Below, one piece after another: positions 22,249 through 32,729 of a stretch of 64,000 nt of DNA. Source of the DNA: Lunularia cruciata (Eukaryota > Streptophyta > Marchantiopsida > Lunulariales > Lunulariaceae); contig OX419756.1 in the NCBI GenBank assembly GCA_948567375.1, positions 28,534,333 to 28,598,332 on the forward strand, read 5' to 3'. Position 1 is the first letter of the stretch. Each line of letters opens with the position of its first letter. The position numbers and the translations under genes are program-made. The notes under the pieces were generated by a model that was not told where the DNA came from, searched no databases, and saw nothing but the letters and a program-made list of their open reading frames with translations.

Positions 22249-24214
22249 TGATAACCCAACAAGTATCATTTTTATGGTAATGAATAAGTAAGTTTGTTCT
22301 CACAAAGATACTAATGAGAATTGGTCATATATAAAGTAAACAATAACAATGTAGTTCTTCTTGAGTTCTTCGTTAGCATCATAGATAGAAACTAGACCTA
22401 GAAGAGAGTAACAGACACTAATTTGCAATCTCGTCACAAATTACACTCATAATCACAACTTCATCAAATCTTTCCAAACAATGTTGATTGTGATGATTCA
22501 GATTTTCTCAAAGAAGGCTTCTTCACTATGAAACAACTTCATCTCAAAATTGTGTTCCACCCCTCCACTAAAAGCAAAACTTCCTCAATCAAAATTGCTT
22601 TGCATCAAACCCATGTTGCACTCCTAAATGAAGAATACTACCAACACTACAATTCCTCATAGATCTATCAAGGCATTGCTTTGATTGCTATCCATTCAAG
22701 ATCAAACAAAAGAATGAATTCAACATTGTGGAATCCAATATCCAACAAGCTCACTAGCTTGCACTTCAAAATTCTCCAAACACTCACAAACACACACATA
22801 AGATTGATACTTGGAACCAAGTTGAAACAACAAGCACAGAGTTATAGTACTTTGCTTTGCTCAACTTCAAAAATACAAATGTTGAACAACACATTGTGAA
22901 TGCTTCCTTTAAATAGACAGAGCACTTAATAGTTACTAACAAAAAAACAATTCTACAACAACTTTACCAACCTATCTACCTCCTTATTCTCTAACCAAAT
23001 CTTCTCTAACATCTCAAGCAACTCACCTAAAGATACCTGCAGTCTTACTTTTATGACTTTAGACTTCTTATTTGCCTTTATCTCACTATGAAGTCTATCT
23101 AAGTCTGATCTAACAATATCTAATATGAGATAGACATTGTCTCCTACCTCTAACACTTTCCTATATACTTGATCTCTTAGACAAATCAGCAGATTGTTCA
23201 AGTCTACCTCCTTTGGTTTCCTTCTTCTTGTCTCCTACAGCGACAACTTCAATTTGTGCAACCTCAGTTCTTCAAACTTAACCTCAATCTTAGTACTCAA
23301 CATTGCTTTCAACTCCTTCACAGTTTCTCTTATTGCATCCGACTCCACAGTTAGAACTATCTTCTCCTTACTTCTCTCTACTTCCAATTCATTCCAATAC
23401 ATCATCCACTCATCCTTGAATTTGGCCTTCAGTGCCTCCTTCTCTTGCACATACTAGACCAATTGACCTTTGACTCCTCTAAGCAGCCCATGCAATCATT
23501 CTTCCTTTGATTACAATTTTTCAACTCTTGTTGCACGTCTTGATTTTTCTTTGTTGTGCTCTTCTTCAAACTATCAAAATCTTGCTCCATTATTGCCACA
23601 ATTTCCTTTGAGTGTATGACTTCTAACCAAACATCAACAACTTCTTGCTTCATCTTCTCAATCAATGCATCTTGCTCTTTTATCTCATCACCATGGTTCA
23701 GGAAGTTCTCATGCAAAGTATCCAAGCTTTTCCTCCAAAGAACTGCTTCAACCCAAAGTTCTTTGGCTTCCTTCTCTCCTTGGGTTAGCTTACTCCTTAA
23801 CTCCAAAGTCTCCTCACTCCTTTGCTTAACTACTTCCAACTCATCCTTCACTTCCGGATGATACTTCAATAGCTCTGCTTTCTTTTGCTGTAGATGTACC
23901 AATAAAGGACATACAATCTTTGATAGATATTCATCTCTGATATATCTTTCTTCATTGTCTTGGATGTCTTTGTCTTTGGTAGGCACTTCTTTGGCTAGTG
24001 CCTTACCCAAAAGACGTGATCTTTGTATCTTCAATGTCTTGCACTCCAAGCTCTCCTCTTTGTTTTTGGCTTTGCTTGGTCCTACAATACAACTTACATG
24101 CTTCTCTTTGTTCTGTCTGCTCTTGGAAATACCAAGGCAACCTCTCCTACTTGTTCATCTTCCAACTCGATTGCCGGAAAATCCAAACACGACTCATCTC
24201 CTCCTTCCATGCGG
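22249..24214 (-). repeat. 3' LTR of the giant element, U5 side and coiled-coil half
   Basis: This aligns base for base in order with 43951-46100. It contains the R/U5 leader with its short CA tract, the TATA-like box (22908-22916) and the C-terminal half of the U3 reading frame. The remaining part of the same LTR is at 34203-34275, 34969-36477 and 37172-37175, separated by later insertions. Confidence 0.85.
22953..24214 (-). pseudogene. Coiled-coil protein encoded in the giant LTR, C-terminal half (left copy)
   Basis: Frames at 23429-24049, 23235-23450 and 22953-23201 read on as one protein rich in Glu, Lys and Leu, with long heptad-like runs (VKDELEVVKQRSEETLELRS; ALIEKMKQEVVDVWLEVIHS; RDQVYRKVLEVGDNVYLIL). 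The start of this half encodes a short region, ELEDEQVGEVALVFPRA, near 24130-24180. It has no enzyme motif. The same text occurs in two other copies, at 44720-46100 on the minus strand and 20415-21581 on the plus strand. I do not recognise the family. A structural or gag-like self-assembling role is a guess from the coiled coil. Confidence 0.6.
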
Positions 24215-24693
24215 TGTCAGGGAACTTTTTTGGCCTCAAGAGTGCACCGGGCACCGGGCACCTGGTCGCTTGTGCTCAGCTTGTCTTTATTGTAGTTGAT
24301 TTAGAGTTTCTCGTAGACTATCATTCTCTTCCTATTCCTTGTGTGTTGGAAATCTCAGCTCTATAAGAATTTGGGGTTTTCTCTGTTTCTTGAGGTTGGG
24401 TTTCTCAAGGGTTTGTGTTTGTTCTTGGCCTTCACAAAATTGGCTAGCTCATGCTATTTCAGCTATGGTTTTGGATCCAACAGTTCCTAGAAATGGCTGG
24501 GAATTTTACAAACAACAAATAGTTTCTATTCAGGCTCAACCCGGCACCTAGACTACTGAATCAAACCATTCATATAGATGGACTGAGAGCTCTTAAAATG
24601 GAGCTTCCTCAATGCTACTCACAACTCAAACACACCACCGTCTCAAGATTTGTCATTCATAAAATTTCAGCTGCAAGGTTCACAAGTTTGGAC

Positions 24694-25385
24694 TGGAACA
24701 CCCATATGTGCATGTGTGTGGTATTGTGATATTTAACTTGGTATTACAAGTATTTAAGAGATATTATTTATATAGAGATAAAGGATGGTTCTATATTAGT
24801 CATGGTTAGCTAAATTTAGTCATAGCTAAGATAGAGGGGACCTTACTTTAGAGGAAGTAGAAAAGATGAGCACCACTATTTTGGATTTTAGTGTGTTGAC
24901 TTGGTATTATTCCTAGGTGTTTGGCTTTGAGGAAAGAGTTGAGAACTCTTGGGCCCGCAAGCCTTTTTGTTTTGGATTCTTCTTTAGTCCAAGGATAGCC
25001 CATGTGAAGGAATCCTTGACTTAGTGGTTGGGTCAAGATAAGACCACATGCTTAGGGGAATATGCCCATGTGAATGGATATTCCTTTCTACTTTTTGACT
25101 TTACTTGACTTTTAGTCTAGTAACTTGAGTTATTACGGTAATTAGTAACTTTGGTACGTAACTATTTCACAAGTATATAAGCAAGGGGTGAGGAGGTACT
25201 TATCATCCTTTCATTTACAACTATCTCTCTCTCATTGAGTTCTCTACTGAGCAATGTCTTGAGTCTTGGAGTGTTAGCCTTGGAGGAGTATGATGGAGTT
25301 TGGGTTCCTTGCCTTTTTAGTCCATGGTGCGCTACCATAATAGCCATTAGAGGTTCATCTTGAGTGAGAGACAGATCGGCTCACA
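24694..25385 (+). repeat. 5' LTR of element B
   Basis: It starts TGGAACACCC (other copies TGTAACACCC) and ends GGCTCACA. A TATATAA box lies at 25174-25180, in the sequence caagtatataagcaag, which all family copies share. Confidence 0.95.
25174..25180 (+). promoter_or_regulatory. TATA box in the B-family LTR
   Basis: TATATAA is followed by a short GC-richer stretch and a CT-rich run (tatctctctctcattgag), a usual layout for an LTR promoter. The same box is at 32290-32296 in the 3' LTR. Confidence 0.6.
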
Positions 25386-25389
25386 TTTT

Positions 25390-25407
25390 TGGTTATGTTG
25401 CCGGGAC
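25390..25407 (+). promoter_or_regulatory. Primer-binding site of element B (tRNA-Asp-like)
   Basis: TGGTTATGTTGCCGGGAC begins four bases after the LTR. It shares the GTTGCCGGG core with the plant tRNA-Asp site. Elements A and E carry the same site with different decay. Confidence 0.75.
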
Positions 25408-25449
25408 CTCTCTAGAAGGCAAGATAATATTCCGCGTTTAATTCTACAT

Positions 25450-26644
25450 CAGTCAAAAGGAGGCTATGAGAGCTCACTTGGAGAGAACATTAGGATAGGA
25501 GAGGGCTGAACTTATGTTAGAGAACCAAGATCCATTTGTATGCCCTGTAGTTCATTATGATGTCTTTGAGGTGATTTTGTACATCTTGTACACATGAGAG
25601 GAATTGGAGAGATTGTGTGAGGTGGATTGCAAATTTTGGGGATTAAGGTGATTTTGGGCAAATCTCAAGTTTGGATCTAGGCTTGAAATTTCTACACATG
25701 ATAGCTTGGGTTATCTTTTAGTTAGCACACTTAAAAATATTATGAGAGCTACTATGCGCACTGGTCTAGAATTTTTGAAAGTTGATAGGGTAAAGTGCTC
25801 CTGCAACTACATGCTCTCTGGAAAATTGTACAGAGTTTGCCATTTCTTCAATTTTCAGTGAATTGTCATGAAACTTCCCAAGAAAATTCAGTGCATTATA
25901 TTCTACCTGCTGCCACAACAATTAGAGAGAGATCGTTTTTGCACAGGGCGTTATGAGCTTTTGAAGTGAGGGGGGTGGTTTTCAGACCAAATCTGAAATT
26001 TATGTGCTGAATAGGAAGGTGTCTAGGCCAAATGGCTCAATGAAAAGATCTGAAATTTTGCAAGGAGGGACGCCCTAGAGTTGTGATCAAGTGTGAAAAA
26101 TTTCAGATGACTGTGACATATTGGTTGGGAGATTTGAGTGACATTGTGAGGAAGGGTCAATTCTACAGAGTGGAGATCTCATGCATGAGGAGTTTGAGAT
26201 CAACAAAAAGCATGTTTGAGTGTTTAGATTCATCTTGGGAACATGGAGGGTCATCAAGAGTGGAAATTGAGATTATGCAAGGTTCTCCAAGGGTTTGAGG
26301 TGATTGTAGGGGTGGATTTGAGGAAAAGAGAGTTTACAATAGAATTTGAAGAGAGTGTTGAGAGGATTCAAAAACCTACACCACTTGGAGGAAAGAGTGA
26401 GTCTAAGTGCTTTCTATGTGGAGAGAAGGGACATAAGGCAAGTTCATGTCCATTGACCTTTGAGAGCAAGAGATTGAGGGAAAGGAGAGGCTTACTTGAC
26501 TTGGGTTTGTATGTTGGACCTTCTTCACCAAGATTAGGAGGGAGAAGATCTAAGGCCAAGGAGTTATGTGAGGTTTGTGGAGTGGAAGGACTTCCAAAAG
26601 GACATGAGTTTAGTGGAGTAAAAGCACTTTTGGAACTTTGGTGA
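25450..26644 (+). pseudogene. Zinc-knuckle leader ORF upstream of gag, element B
   Basis: A degenerate frame of about 400 codons precedes gag. Early text includes HYDVFEVILYILYT and EISTHDSLGYLL. An open frame at 26083-26298 carries YWLGDLSDIVRKGQFYRVEI and ends after VEIEIMQGSPRV. The next frame (26243-26644) carries on with FEVIVGVDLRKREF, a CCHC knuckle CFLCGEKGHKASSC near 26408-26450, and a second Cys pair, CEVCG, near 26572. The frame change at about 26296 occurs at the same place in A and E. The wording recalls plant proteins with a DUF4283-like region followed by a CCHC_4 knuckle, a resemblance I cannot test here. Confidence 0.6.
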
Positions 26645-26951
26645 AGGATCTTGGAGAGAGTCTCAGTATAGCTACAAAAATACTACCACCTTCATTAGCT
26701 AGTTCTCAAGATTAGTGATGGAGATAATCTTTCAACTTATGGATAAACTATCCATGAGGGTTTGATTAATATACACTCTAGGATTTGATGTTGCTATAGA
26801 AATCTTGGAGCAACCTGAACCTTTTGTGTTCCCTAGGGTGGATTATTCTCAAATGGTGTTAGTCATGTATATACTCTATTAGTTATAGAGTGAGAGAAAA
26901 GAAAAGAGAAAAAGAAAAATTGAGAAAAAAGAAAGATAGTGAGAGGTTAAG

Positions 26952-28706
26952 ATGGAGAAACTTCCGGTTTTCTTTGGCAAGGATGGAGAAGATGTGGAGG
27001 CCTTTGTGAGAGACTTCAAGAGAGCTTGCATAGGAAACAATGAGAGGAGGAAGAATGAATGGGCTTCATTATTACCAGATTTCTTTGAGGATGCAACACT
27101 TACATGGTATGAGTCAGAATACCAAAAGAGAGAGAGGAGAGATGGGGAAATAGAGTCTTGGGATACTTTGACTTCAGCACTCATTGAGAACTTTATTCCT
27201 GATGAGAGTTATGAGAGATTGATGAGTGAGGTTACATTTCTCAAGCAAGGAGATGGAGAGAAAGTGAGAGTCTATGTGGAAAGAGTGGAAAAGTTAGAGT
27301 CCAGATTCCGCATAGTGTTGAGGAAGGGTGGGGATGATGTGGAGACTATAATGATTGGCATAGGAGCCATGCTCACCAAGAATTTTGTGGGAGGGTTGAG
27401 ACCACAAATTAGAAGCAAGGTGAGATATGAGAAACCTTCTTCCAAGGTTGAAGCTATCAAGATCGCAATTTGTATGGAGGAGAGTTTAGAAGGGGATGAG
27501 AGTGATTTGGTGGTGAAGGAGGTTGTACATCCTCCTCAAGGCTACAAGTATGGTAGAACTTCTGATACTTTGGTGACAAGGGTTGCACCACAAGTAGTAG
27601 TTACTCCAGTTCTTGCACCTCCACCAAAAGATCCACTCCAAACCATCACAGAACAACTTGCGGATCTCAAGATCAATGTGGTGCAACTATGGGAGAAGAG
27701 AGAGGTGGATCAGAATGTAGGGAGAGGGCCTAGAATTTATGGAAACTATCCATATAGAGCAGGCCAACCAGCCAACAATTTCAATGATAGAAATTGTTTT
27801 GGTTGTGGAGGAAGAGGCCATATTCAAAGGAATTGCCCAAATTCCACTTACCATGGAGGAAGGGGTTATGAGGGAGCCAATAGAGGGAAAGAGGGAGGTA
27901 GTGAAACCCAAGTGGCTCCTAATCCCAACAAAGGTAAGGGGATAGCATCCATAGATGTGGTTGAGAGCAAGTATGAGAAGGAAGAGTGCTCAAACCCCAA
28001 GGGTCTTAATTTGGAGCTTTTGGCACAAGAGAAGAAGAGAGCTTGTTTTGCAGAGGATGTTCACTCTTCTCAAGGATTTACTTCAAGCAAGGATACTCCT
28101 ATGTCTACTAGGAGCACTTGCACCTCAACACCATCAACAACAAAGACTCCAAGGAAGAAGTTGGGGATGGAGGATTTCTTGATTTCAAAGCAACAATGGA
28201 ACTACAATGTGTTGGAGGATGTTGGTAGTCACAAGGCTAACATCACAGTGGGCCAATTGATTGCTTTGAACCCTACCTTGAGAAAGGAGCTTAGAGGTGG
28301 TTTGAGTTCTACAAGGAGCAAGAAGAAGAAGAAGGCAAAAGTTCCAATATCAATGGGGGTGGTAGATGCCAAGCCAGCACCATGGGAGGCTTGTGAATAT
28401 GCCTCCAAGATTGATGTGAGAGTGAATGGTCACAATATCAAGGATGCATTGGTTGATGGAGGATCAGCAGTGAATGCCATGTCAGAAAGGTTGATGAAGA
28501 AGTTGGGTATGATACCCTCAAGACCTTCAACATTTGTGGTGAGCATGGCAAACAAGCAACAAGTTGGACTAGTAGGAGTGATGGATAAGGTGGTAGTTTC
28601 AGTTATGGGATTTCAAAATCTCATGACTTTCCAAGTCTTGAAGGATTCAAGCTATGACTTACTTCTTGGGAGGCCATGGTTGAGAGCAGCATGCACAACT
28701 GATTGA
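26952..28706 (+). CDS. gag-pro: Gag-protease polyprotein of element B
   Basis: The 584-residue frame begins MEKLPVFFGKDGEDVEAF. The capsid core lies at about residues 1-180, with the FEDATLTWYESEYQ signature near residue 46-60. A basic and Gly-rich stretch precedes a CCHC knuckle, CFGCGGRGHIQRNC, at about residues 282-295, which would bind the element RNA. The aspartic protease follows, with ALVDGGSAVNAM near residue 499 (D-G-G where D-S/T-G is usual) and LLLGRPWL near residue 570. The ATG is chosen because A and E align from the same codon. The frame ends at TGA 28704-28706; after it the same frame stays open into RT, so the normal product was probably one polyprotein or needed readthrough. 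Confidence 0.9.
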   Translation: MEKLPVFFGKDGEDVEAFVRDFKRACIGNNERRKNEWASLLPDFFEDATLTWYESEYQKRERRDGEIESWDTLTSALIENFIPDESYERLMSEVTFLKQGDGEKVRVYVERVEKLESRFRIVLRKGGDDVETIMIGIGAMLTKNFVGGLRPQIRSKVRYEKPSSKVEAIKIAICMEESLEGDESDLVVKEVVHPPQGYKYGRTSDTLVTRVAPQVVVTPVLAPPPKDPLQTITEQLADLKINVVQLWEKREVDQNVGRGPRIYGNYPYRAGQPANNFNDRNCFGCGGRGHIQRNCPNSTYHGGRGYEGANRGKEGGSETQVAPNPNKGKGIASIDVVESKYEKEECSNPKGLNLELLAQEKKRACFAEDVHSSQGFTSSKDTPMSTRSTCTSTPSTTKTPRKKLGMEDFLISKQQWNYNVLEDVGSHKANITVGQLIALNPTLRKELRGGLSSTRSKKKKKAKVPISMGVVDAKPAPWEACEYASKIDVRVNGHNIKDALVDGGSAVNAMSERLMKKLGMIPSRPSTFVVSMANKQQVGLVGVMDKVVVSVMGFQNLMTFQVLKDSSYDLLLGRPWLRAACTTD

Positions 28707-28721
28707 TGGCTCAAAGGGTAC

Positions 28722-30971
28722 TTGAGGATTGGGCCATCAAACCAAAGAGTCACTATTCCTGTGACTAACACCACCAACACTTCACATTCAGATACACCAT
28801 CTTCTGATTATTGGGAATCAGATTCTGAAGAAGGAGCTTCAGGTGTGGACACAAGCATGGAGGAAGAGACTTCCACGGAGGAGGATGAATTTGAATCTGA
28901 TATAGATGTGTATCCCTTGTGTGCTATGGATTTTGCACCTAAGCCAGAGGTTTTGAAGGACCTAGATAAATCACCATTGACACTTGAGGAGGTAGAGAGA
29001 AGGTTATCTACCCTCAAGTATGGTCCAAATATTACCAAGGAGGAGAAGGTGAGATTTGAGGAGATTTTCCGCAAGTTCATCCATGTGTTTGCTTTTAGTT
29101 ACAAGGATTTGAAGGAAGTCACCTTGGAGGAGCACAAGATAGAGGTGGAGTCACATGCAAGACCAATCCGCCAAAAGCAACGTTGCATTAGCCCACCAAT
29201 ATCTTTGGTTGTGAAGGAGGAGATTGATAAGCTCAAGGAGGCTGGATTTATCTTTGAGGTGGAAAATTCAGAATGGGTGTCTCCAATTGTCATTGTGAAA
29301 AAAAAGAATGGCAAGCTTCGGGTATACAAGAAGCTCAATGCTGCTACCAAGAAGGACTACTACCCATTGCCATTCATTGATGAGATCTTGGAGGAGGTTG
29401 CAGGTCATGAGAGGTACAGTTTTGGAGATGGTTATAGTGGATACAACCAAATCAAGATTGCACCAGAGCATCAACAACTCACCACGTTCACCACACCTTG
29501 GGGAACTTACGCTTTCAAGGTCATGCCTTTCGGGCTTTGCAATGCTCCAACCACATTCCAACGGTTCATGAACAAGGTATTTGAACCTTTCATTGGGAAA
29601 TTTGTGAGAGACTTCATTGATGACTTTTGTGTCTATGGGAGCAAGGAGGAGCACTTTGAGCACCTAATCAAAGTCTTGCAATGCTTGGATGAAACAAATG
29701 CATCACTCAACCTAGAGAAGTGCATTTTTGGATGTGAAGAAGGTCTACTTTTGGGGCACATCATCTCCAAGGATGGAATAGTAGTTGATACTGAGAAGGT
29801 GAGGAAAATCTCAGACCTTCCATTCCCTTCAAGCTTGACAAAGTTATGCCAATTCTTGGGGATGGTTGGATACTATAGGAGGTTCATCTTCTCATTTTCC
29901 AACAAAGCTTATGCATTGACCATCTACATGAAGAAGGGTGTAGATTACATGGTGATTTTGGAGGACAAGGAGGCTCTCAAAGCTTTTGAGGAGCTCAAGC
30001 AATCCCTTGTTGTAGCTCCAATTCTTGCTAAGCCTGATTGGAGTAAGCCTTTCATCCTCTACACTAATGCTTCTAATGTAGCTATAGGATGCACTCTTAG
30101 TCAATTAGACCAAGATGTGCATGATCATCCAATAGCTTATGCTAGTAGGCAGATGGTTTCAGCAGAGAAGAACTACTCTGTCACGGAGAGAGAAGGGTTG
30201 GCAGTGATCTTTGGTCTCAAGAAGTTTAGACACTACTTGATTGGAGGGAAAGCCACCATTGTCACGGATCACAAGGCTTTGAAGTACATCTTCAACAAGC
30301 CTAGTGTTGAAAGGAGACTAGCAAGGTGGATGATACTCTTATCTGAGTATGACTACACCATTGAGGATAGGCTAGGAAAGAAACATGCAAATGCTGATTT
30401 GTTATCAAGAGCCTATGATCATGATGGAGATGAGCCAATGGATGATTCCTTCCCGGATGAGGAGCTCATGATAATCTCAATCACTCAAGAGGTTCCAATG
30501 GAGTACAAGGAGATTGTGGATTTTGTGACAAGAGGTAACTATCCAGAAGGGATGCATGCTAGGGAGAGGAAGGCCCTTGCAGCAAGATCTAGACCTTACA
30601 CAATGGTGGAGGATATTCTTTTTCACCAAGGAGCAGATGGTCTACTTCAAAGAGCAGTGGGTAAGGAAGAATCTATCCTACTCATAAAGGAGTTTCATGA
30701 AGGTTTAGTATGTGGAGGACACTTTGCAAGAAAGGTGACTGCTTTCAAGATTCTAGATGCAGGTTACCATTGGAGAGGGATTTTCAAGGATTGTCTTGAT
30801 TATTGCAAAACTTGTCATGTTTGTCAAGCTTTTGCTAGAAAGTCTACATCCACTCCACCACTTAGATCAATTCCATTGCTAGGACCTTTTGAGAAGTGGG
30901 GAATTGATTTTGTAGGTCCTCTCAATAGAACCCCAAGGAACAATTGGTACATTGTGGTAGTTACTAATTAA
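28722..30971 (+). CDS. pol: Reverse transcriptase, RNase H and integrase N-terminus of element B
   Basis: The frame continues in phase with gag-pro. An acidic linker (residues ~25-60) precedes RT. RT motifs: YYPLPFIDEILEEV; FGDGYSGYNQI (motif A Asp present); VMPFGLCNAPTTFQRF; and FIDDFCVYG (motif C). Three codons appear deleted before motif A, since KLRVYKKLNAATKKD lacks the usual CVD. RNase H shows TNASNVAIGCTLSQ, TEREGLAVIFGLKKF, VTDHKALKYI and NADLLSR. Integrase has the zinc region (H near EFHEGLVCGGHF, CKTCHVC) and the first core Asp in WGIDFVGPL. The frame ends at TAA (30969-30971), where a Tyr or similar codon (TAY) would be expected before LTKWVEARPL. Confidence 0.92.
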   Translation: MRIGPSNQRVTIPVTNTTNTSHSDTPSSDYWESDSEEGASGVDTSMEEETSTEEDEFESDIDVYPLCAMDFAPKPEVLKDLDKSPLTLEEVERRLSTLKYGPNITKEEKVRFEEIFRKFIHVFAFSYKDLKEVTLEEHKIEVESHARPIRQKQRCISPPISLVVKEEIDKLKEAGFIFEVENSEWVSPIVIVKKKNGKLRVYKKLNAATKKDYYPLPFIDEILEEVAGHERYSFGDGYSGYNQIKIAPEHQQLTTFTTPWGTYAFKVMPFGLCNAPTTFQRFMNKVFEPFIGKFVRDFIDDFCVYGSKEEHFEHLIKVLQCLDETNASLNLEKCIFGCEEGLLLGHIISKDGIVVDTEKVRKISDLPFPSSLTKLCQFLGMVGYYRRFIFSFSNKAYALTIYMKKGVDYMVILEDKEALKAFEELKQSLVVAPILAKPDWSKPFILYTNASNVAIGCTLSQLDQDVHDHPIAYASRQMVSAEKNYSVTEREGLAVIFGLKKFRHYLIGGKATIVTDHKALKYIFNKPSVERRLARWMILLSEYDYTIEDRLGKKHANADLLSRAYDHDGDEPMDDSFPDEELMIISITQEVPMEYKEIVDFVTRGNYPEGMHARERKALAARSRPYTMVEDILFHQGADGLLQRAVGKEESILLIKEFHEGLVCGGHFARKVTAFKILDAGYHWRGIFKDCLDYCKTCHVCQAFARKSTSTPPLRSIPLLGPFEKWGIDFVGPLNRTPRNNWYIVVVTN

Positions 30972-30998
30972 CTTACCAAGTGGGTTGAGGCTAGACCA

Positions 30999-31613
30999 TT
31001 GAGGGACAAGAATGAAGATGAAATGGGTAGATTTCTTTATGAACGCATTATCACTAGGTTTGGATGCCCTTTGGAGTTGGTTTCTGATAGAGGAGGAGAG
31101 TTTACAAGAAGCATTACTACAGCCATGCTACGACATTTCTCTATCACCCATAGAGTAACTACATCTTATAAGCCAAATTCCAATGGCTTGGCAAAGAGAA
31201 CCAATCAGACCTTGTGCATGATGTTGGCCAAAGATGCAGAAATGGAAGGGGCTAAACATCATTGGGACAAGAGGATTCATGCAGTTTTGTGGGAGTATAG
31301 GACAACTATGAAAACTTCCACCGGATATTCTCCATTTCAATTGGTGTATGGTATTGAGTCTACCTTACCTATTCACTTTGATCTTCCTACCTTCCAAAGC
31401 ATTCATAGGAGATTGAAGAAAGCACAAGGAGGTGATGCAGAGAAGTCAAGGAAGGATCAACTCATGGAGTTGGAAGAGGCAAGAGCAGTTGTTATGGTTC
31501 GAGTGGAGCAAGCCCAAAGGAAACAAATGGAGAGCTATGAAAAGAGGCAAGGCAAGAAGAAGGTGGAGACTTTCAAAGAAGGTGATTGGGTAATGTTGTT
31601 TGATTCCATTTGA
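30999..31613 (+). pseudogene. pol: Integrase C-terminal part of element B
   Basis: Phase is unchanged after the TAA, so this is the same reading frame. The second catalytic Asp lies in ELVSDRGGEFT. The third catalytic residue should be Glu in a GxAE(R)TNQ-type motif, but the sequence reads GLAKRTNQT, a Glu-to-Lys change (AAG for GAG). This residue is needed for strand transfer, so the encoded integrase would be inactive even without the stop. The frame ends with a typical C-terminal segment, FKEGDWVMLFDS, and then TGA. Confidence 0.85.
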
Positions 31614-31789
31614 TTCAAGAGAGTGCAAAAAAAGTTTTTGCCTAAGTACTTTGGACCTTTCATAGTAGAGAAGGTGTTACACCTATGATCTCAAGGAGTT
31701 GGGAGGAAGACACTTTGCTAGGATTAACCATGATAAGTTGAAGATGTACCATAGAAGGTAGAGAGACCTGCACTTTGAGTACAAAGTGA

Positions 31790-31809
31790 AAACTTAGTCC
31801 GGGAGTAGA
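31790..31809 (+). promoter_or_regulatory. Polypurine-tract candidate of element B
   Basis: The bases before the 3' LTR read ccgggagtaga, a short purine-rich run directly abutting TGTAAC. It is weak, and longer purine runs lie further upstream. Confidence 0.35.
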
Positions 31810-32502
31810 TGTAACACCCATATGTGCATGTGTGTGGTATTGTGATATTTAGCTTGGTATTAAAAGTACTTAAGAGATATTATTTGTATAGAGATAAAGG
31901 ATGGTTCTATATTAGTCATGGTTAGCTAAAGTTAGTCATAGCTAAGATAGAGGGGACCTTACTTTAGAGGAAGTAGAAAAGATGAGCACCACTATTTTGG
32001 ATTTTAGTGTGTTGACTTGGTATTATTCCTAGGTGTTTGGCTTTGAGGAAAGAGTTGAGAACTCTTGGGCCCGCAAGCCTTTTTGTTTTGGATTCTTCTT
32101 AAGTCCAAGGATAGCCCATGTGAAAGAATCCTTGACTTAGTGGTTGGGTCAAGATAAGACCACATGCTTAGGGGAATATGCCCAAGTGAATGGATATTCC
32201 TTTCTACTTTTTGACTTTACTTGACTTTTAGTCTAGTAACTTGAGTTATTACGGTAATTAGTAACTTTGGTATGTAACTATTTCACAAGTATATAAGCAA
32301 GGGGTGAGGAGGTACTCAATCATCCTTTCATTTGCAACTATCTCTCTCTCATTAAGTTCTCTAGTGAGCAATGTCTTGAGTCTTGGAGTGTTAGCCTTGG
32401 AGGAGTATGATGGAGTTCGGGTTCCTTGCCTTCTTAGTCCATGGTGTGCTACCATAATAGCCATCAGAGGTTCATCCTGAGTGAGAGACAGGCCGGCTCA
32501 CA
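31810..32502 (+). repeat. 3' LTR of element B
   Basis: It begins TGTAACACCCATATG and ends GGCCGGCTCACA, 693 bp. It is followed by GGAC (32503-32506), matching the bases before the 5' LTR. Confidence 0.95.
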
Positions 32503-32729
32503 GGACAAGCCATCCAACTCCAATTCATATAGTGTTTGCACTCACTTATGACAGAAAATCATTTCAGCTGGGGCTTTTCACACACACTCTGTCCGACAAC
32601 AGGAAAGACAACTCACCTTCCGGACCTCTTCCTTCACCTTCCAGTAGCACTCCCATCAATGCCTCCTTGCAAAGGTTTTTGTTCTCAGCCAAAGTTCCTT
32701 CCATGAAACGCCCTCAGCTCTCGTGTGAA

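Larger units (their letters stand above)
24694..32502 (+). mobile_element. Element B: nearly intact Ty3/gypsy retrotransposon
   Basis: Length is about 7.8 kb with LTRs of 692-693 bp that differ at about 21 sites and one 1-bp indel (about 97% identity by my count). GGAC flanks both ends (24690-24693 and 32503-32506). The order is primer site, zinc-knuckle leader ORF, then gag, protease, RT, RNase H and integrase in one frame from 26952 to 31613. That frame is broken only by TGA at 28704-28706 and TAA at 30969-30971. There is no chromodomain. It is the youngest large insertion in the window. Confidence 0.95.

Noticed and set aside
20400-24214. Inverted repeat as a foldback or MULE-type DNA transposon
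   Set aside because: The arms continue asymmetrically, and the plus arm resumes at 47719, so nested insertion of one LTR-element family explains it.
25162-25347. Repeated MAIMVAHHGLRRQGT-type frame
   Set aside because: Also antisense to the B-family LTR, around and downstream of the TATA box; conserved only because the LTR is conserved.
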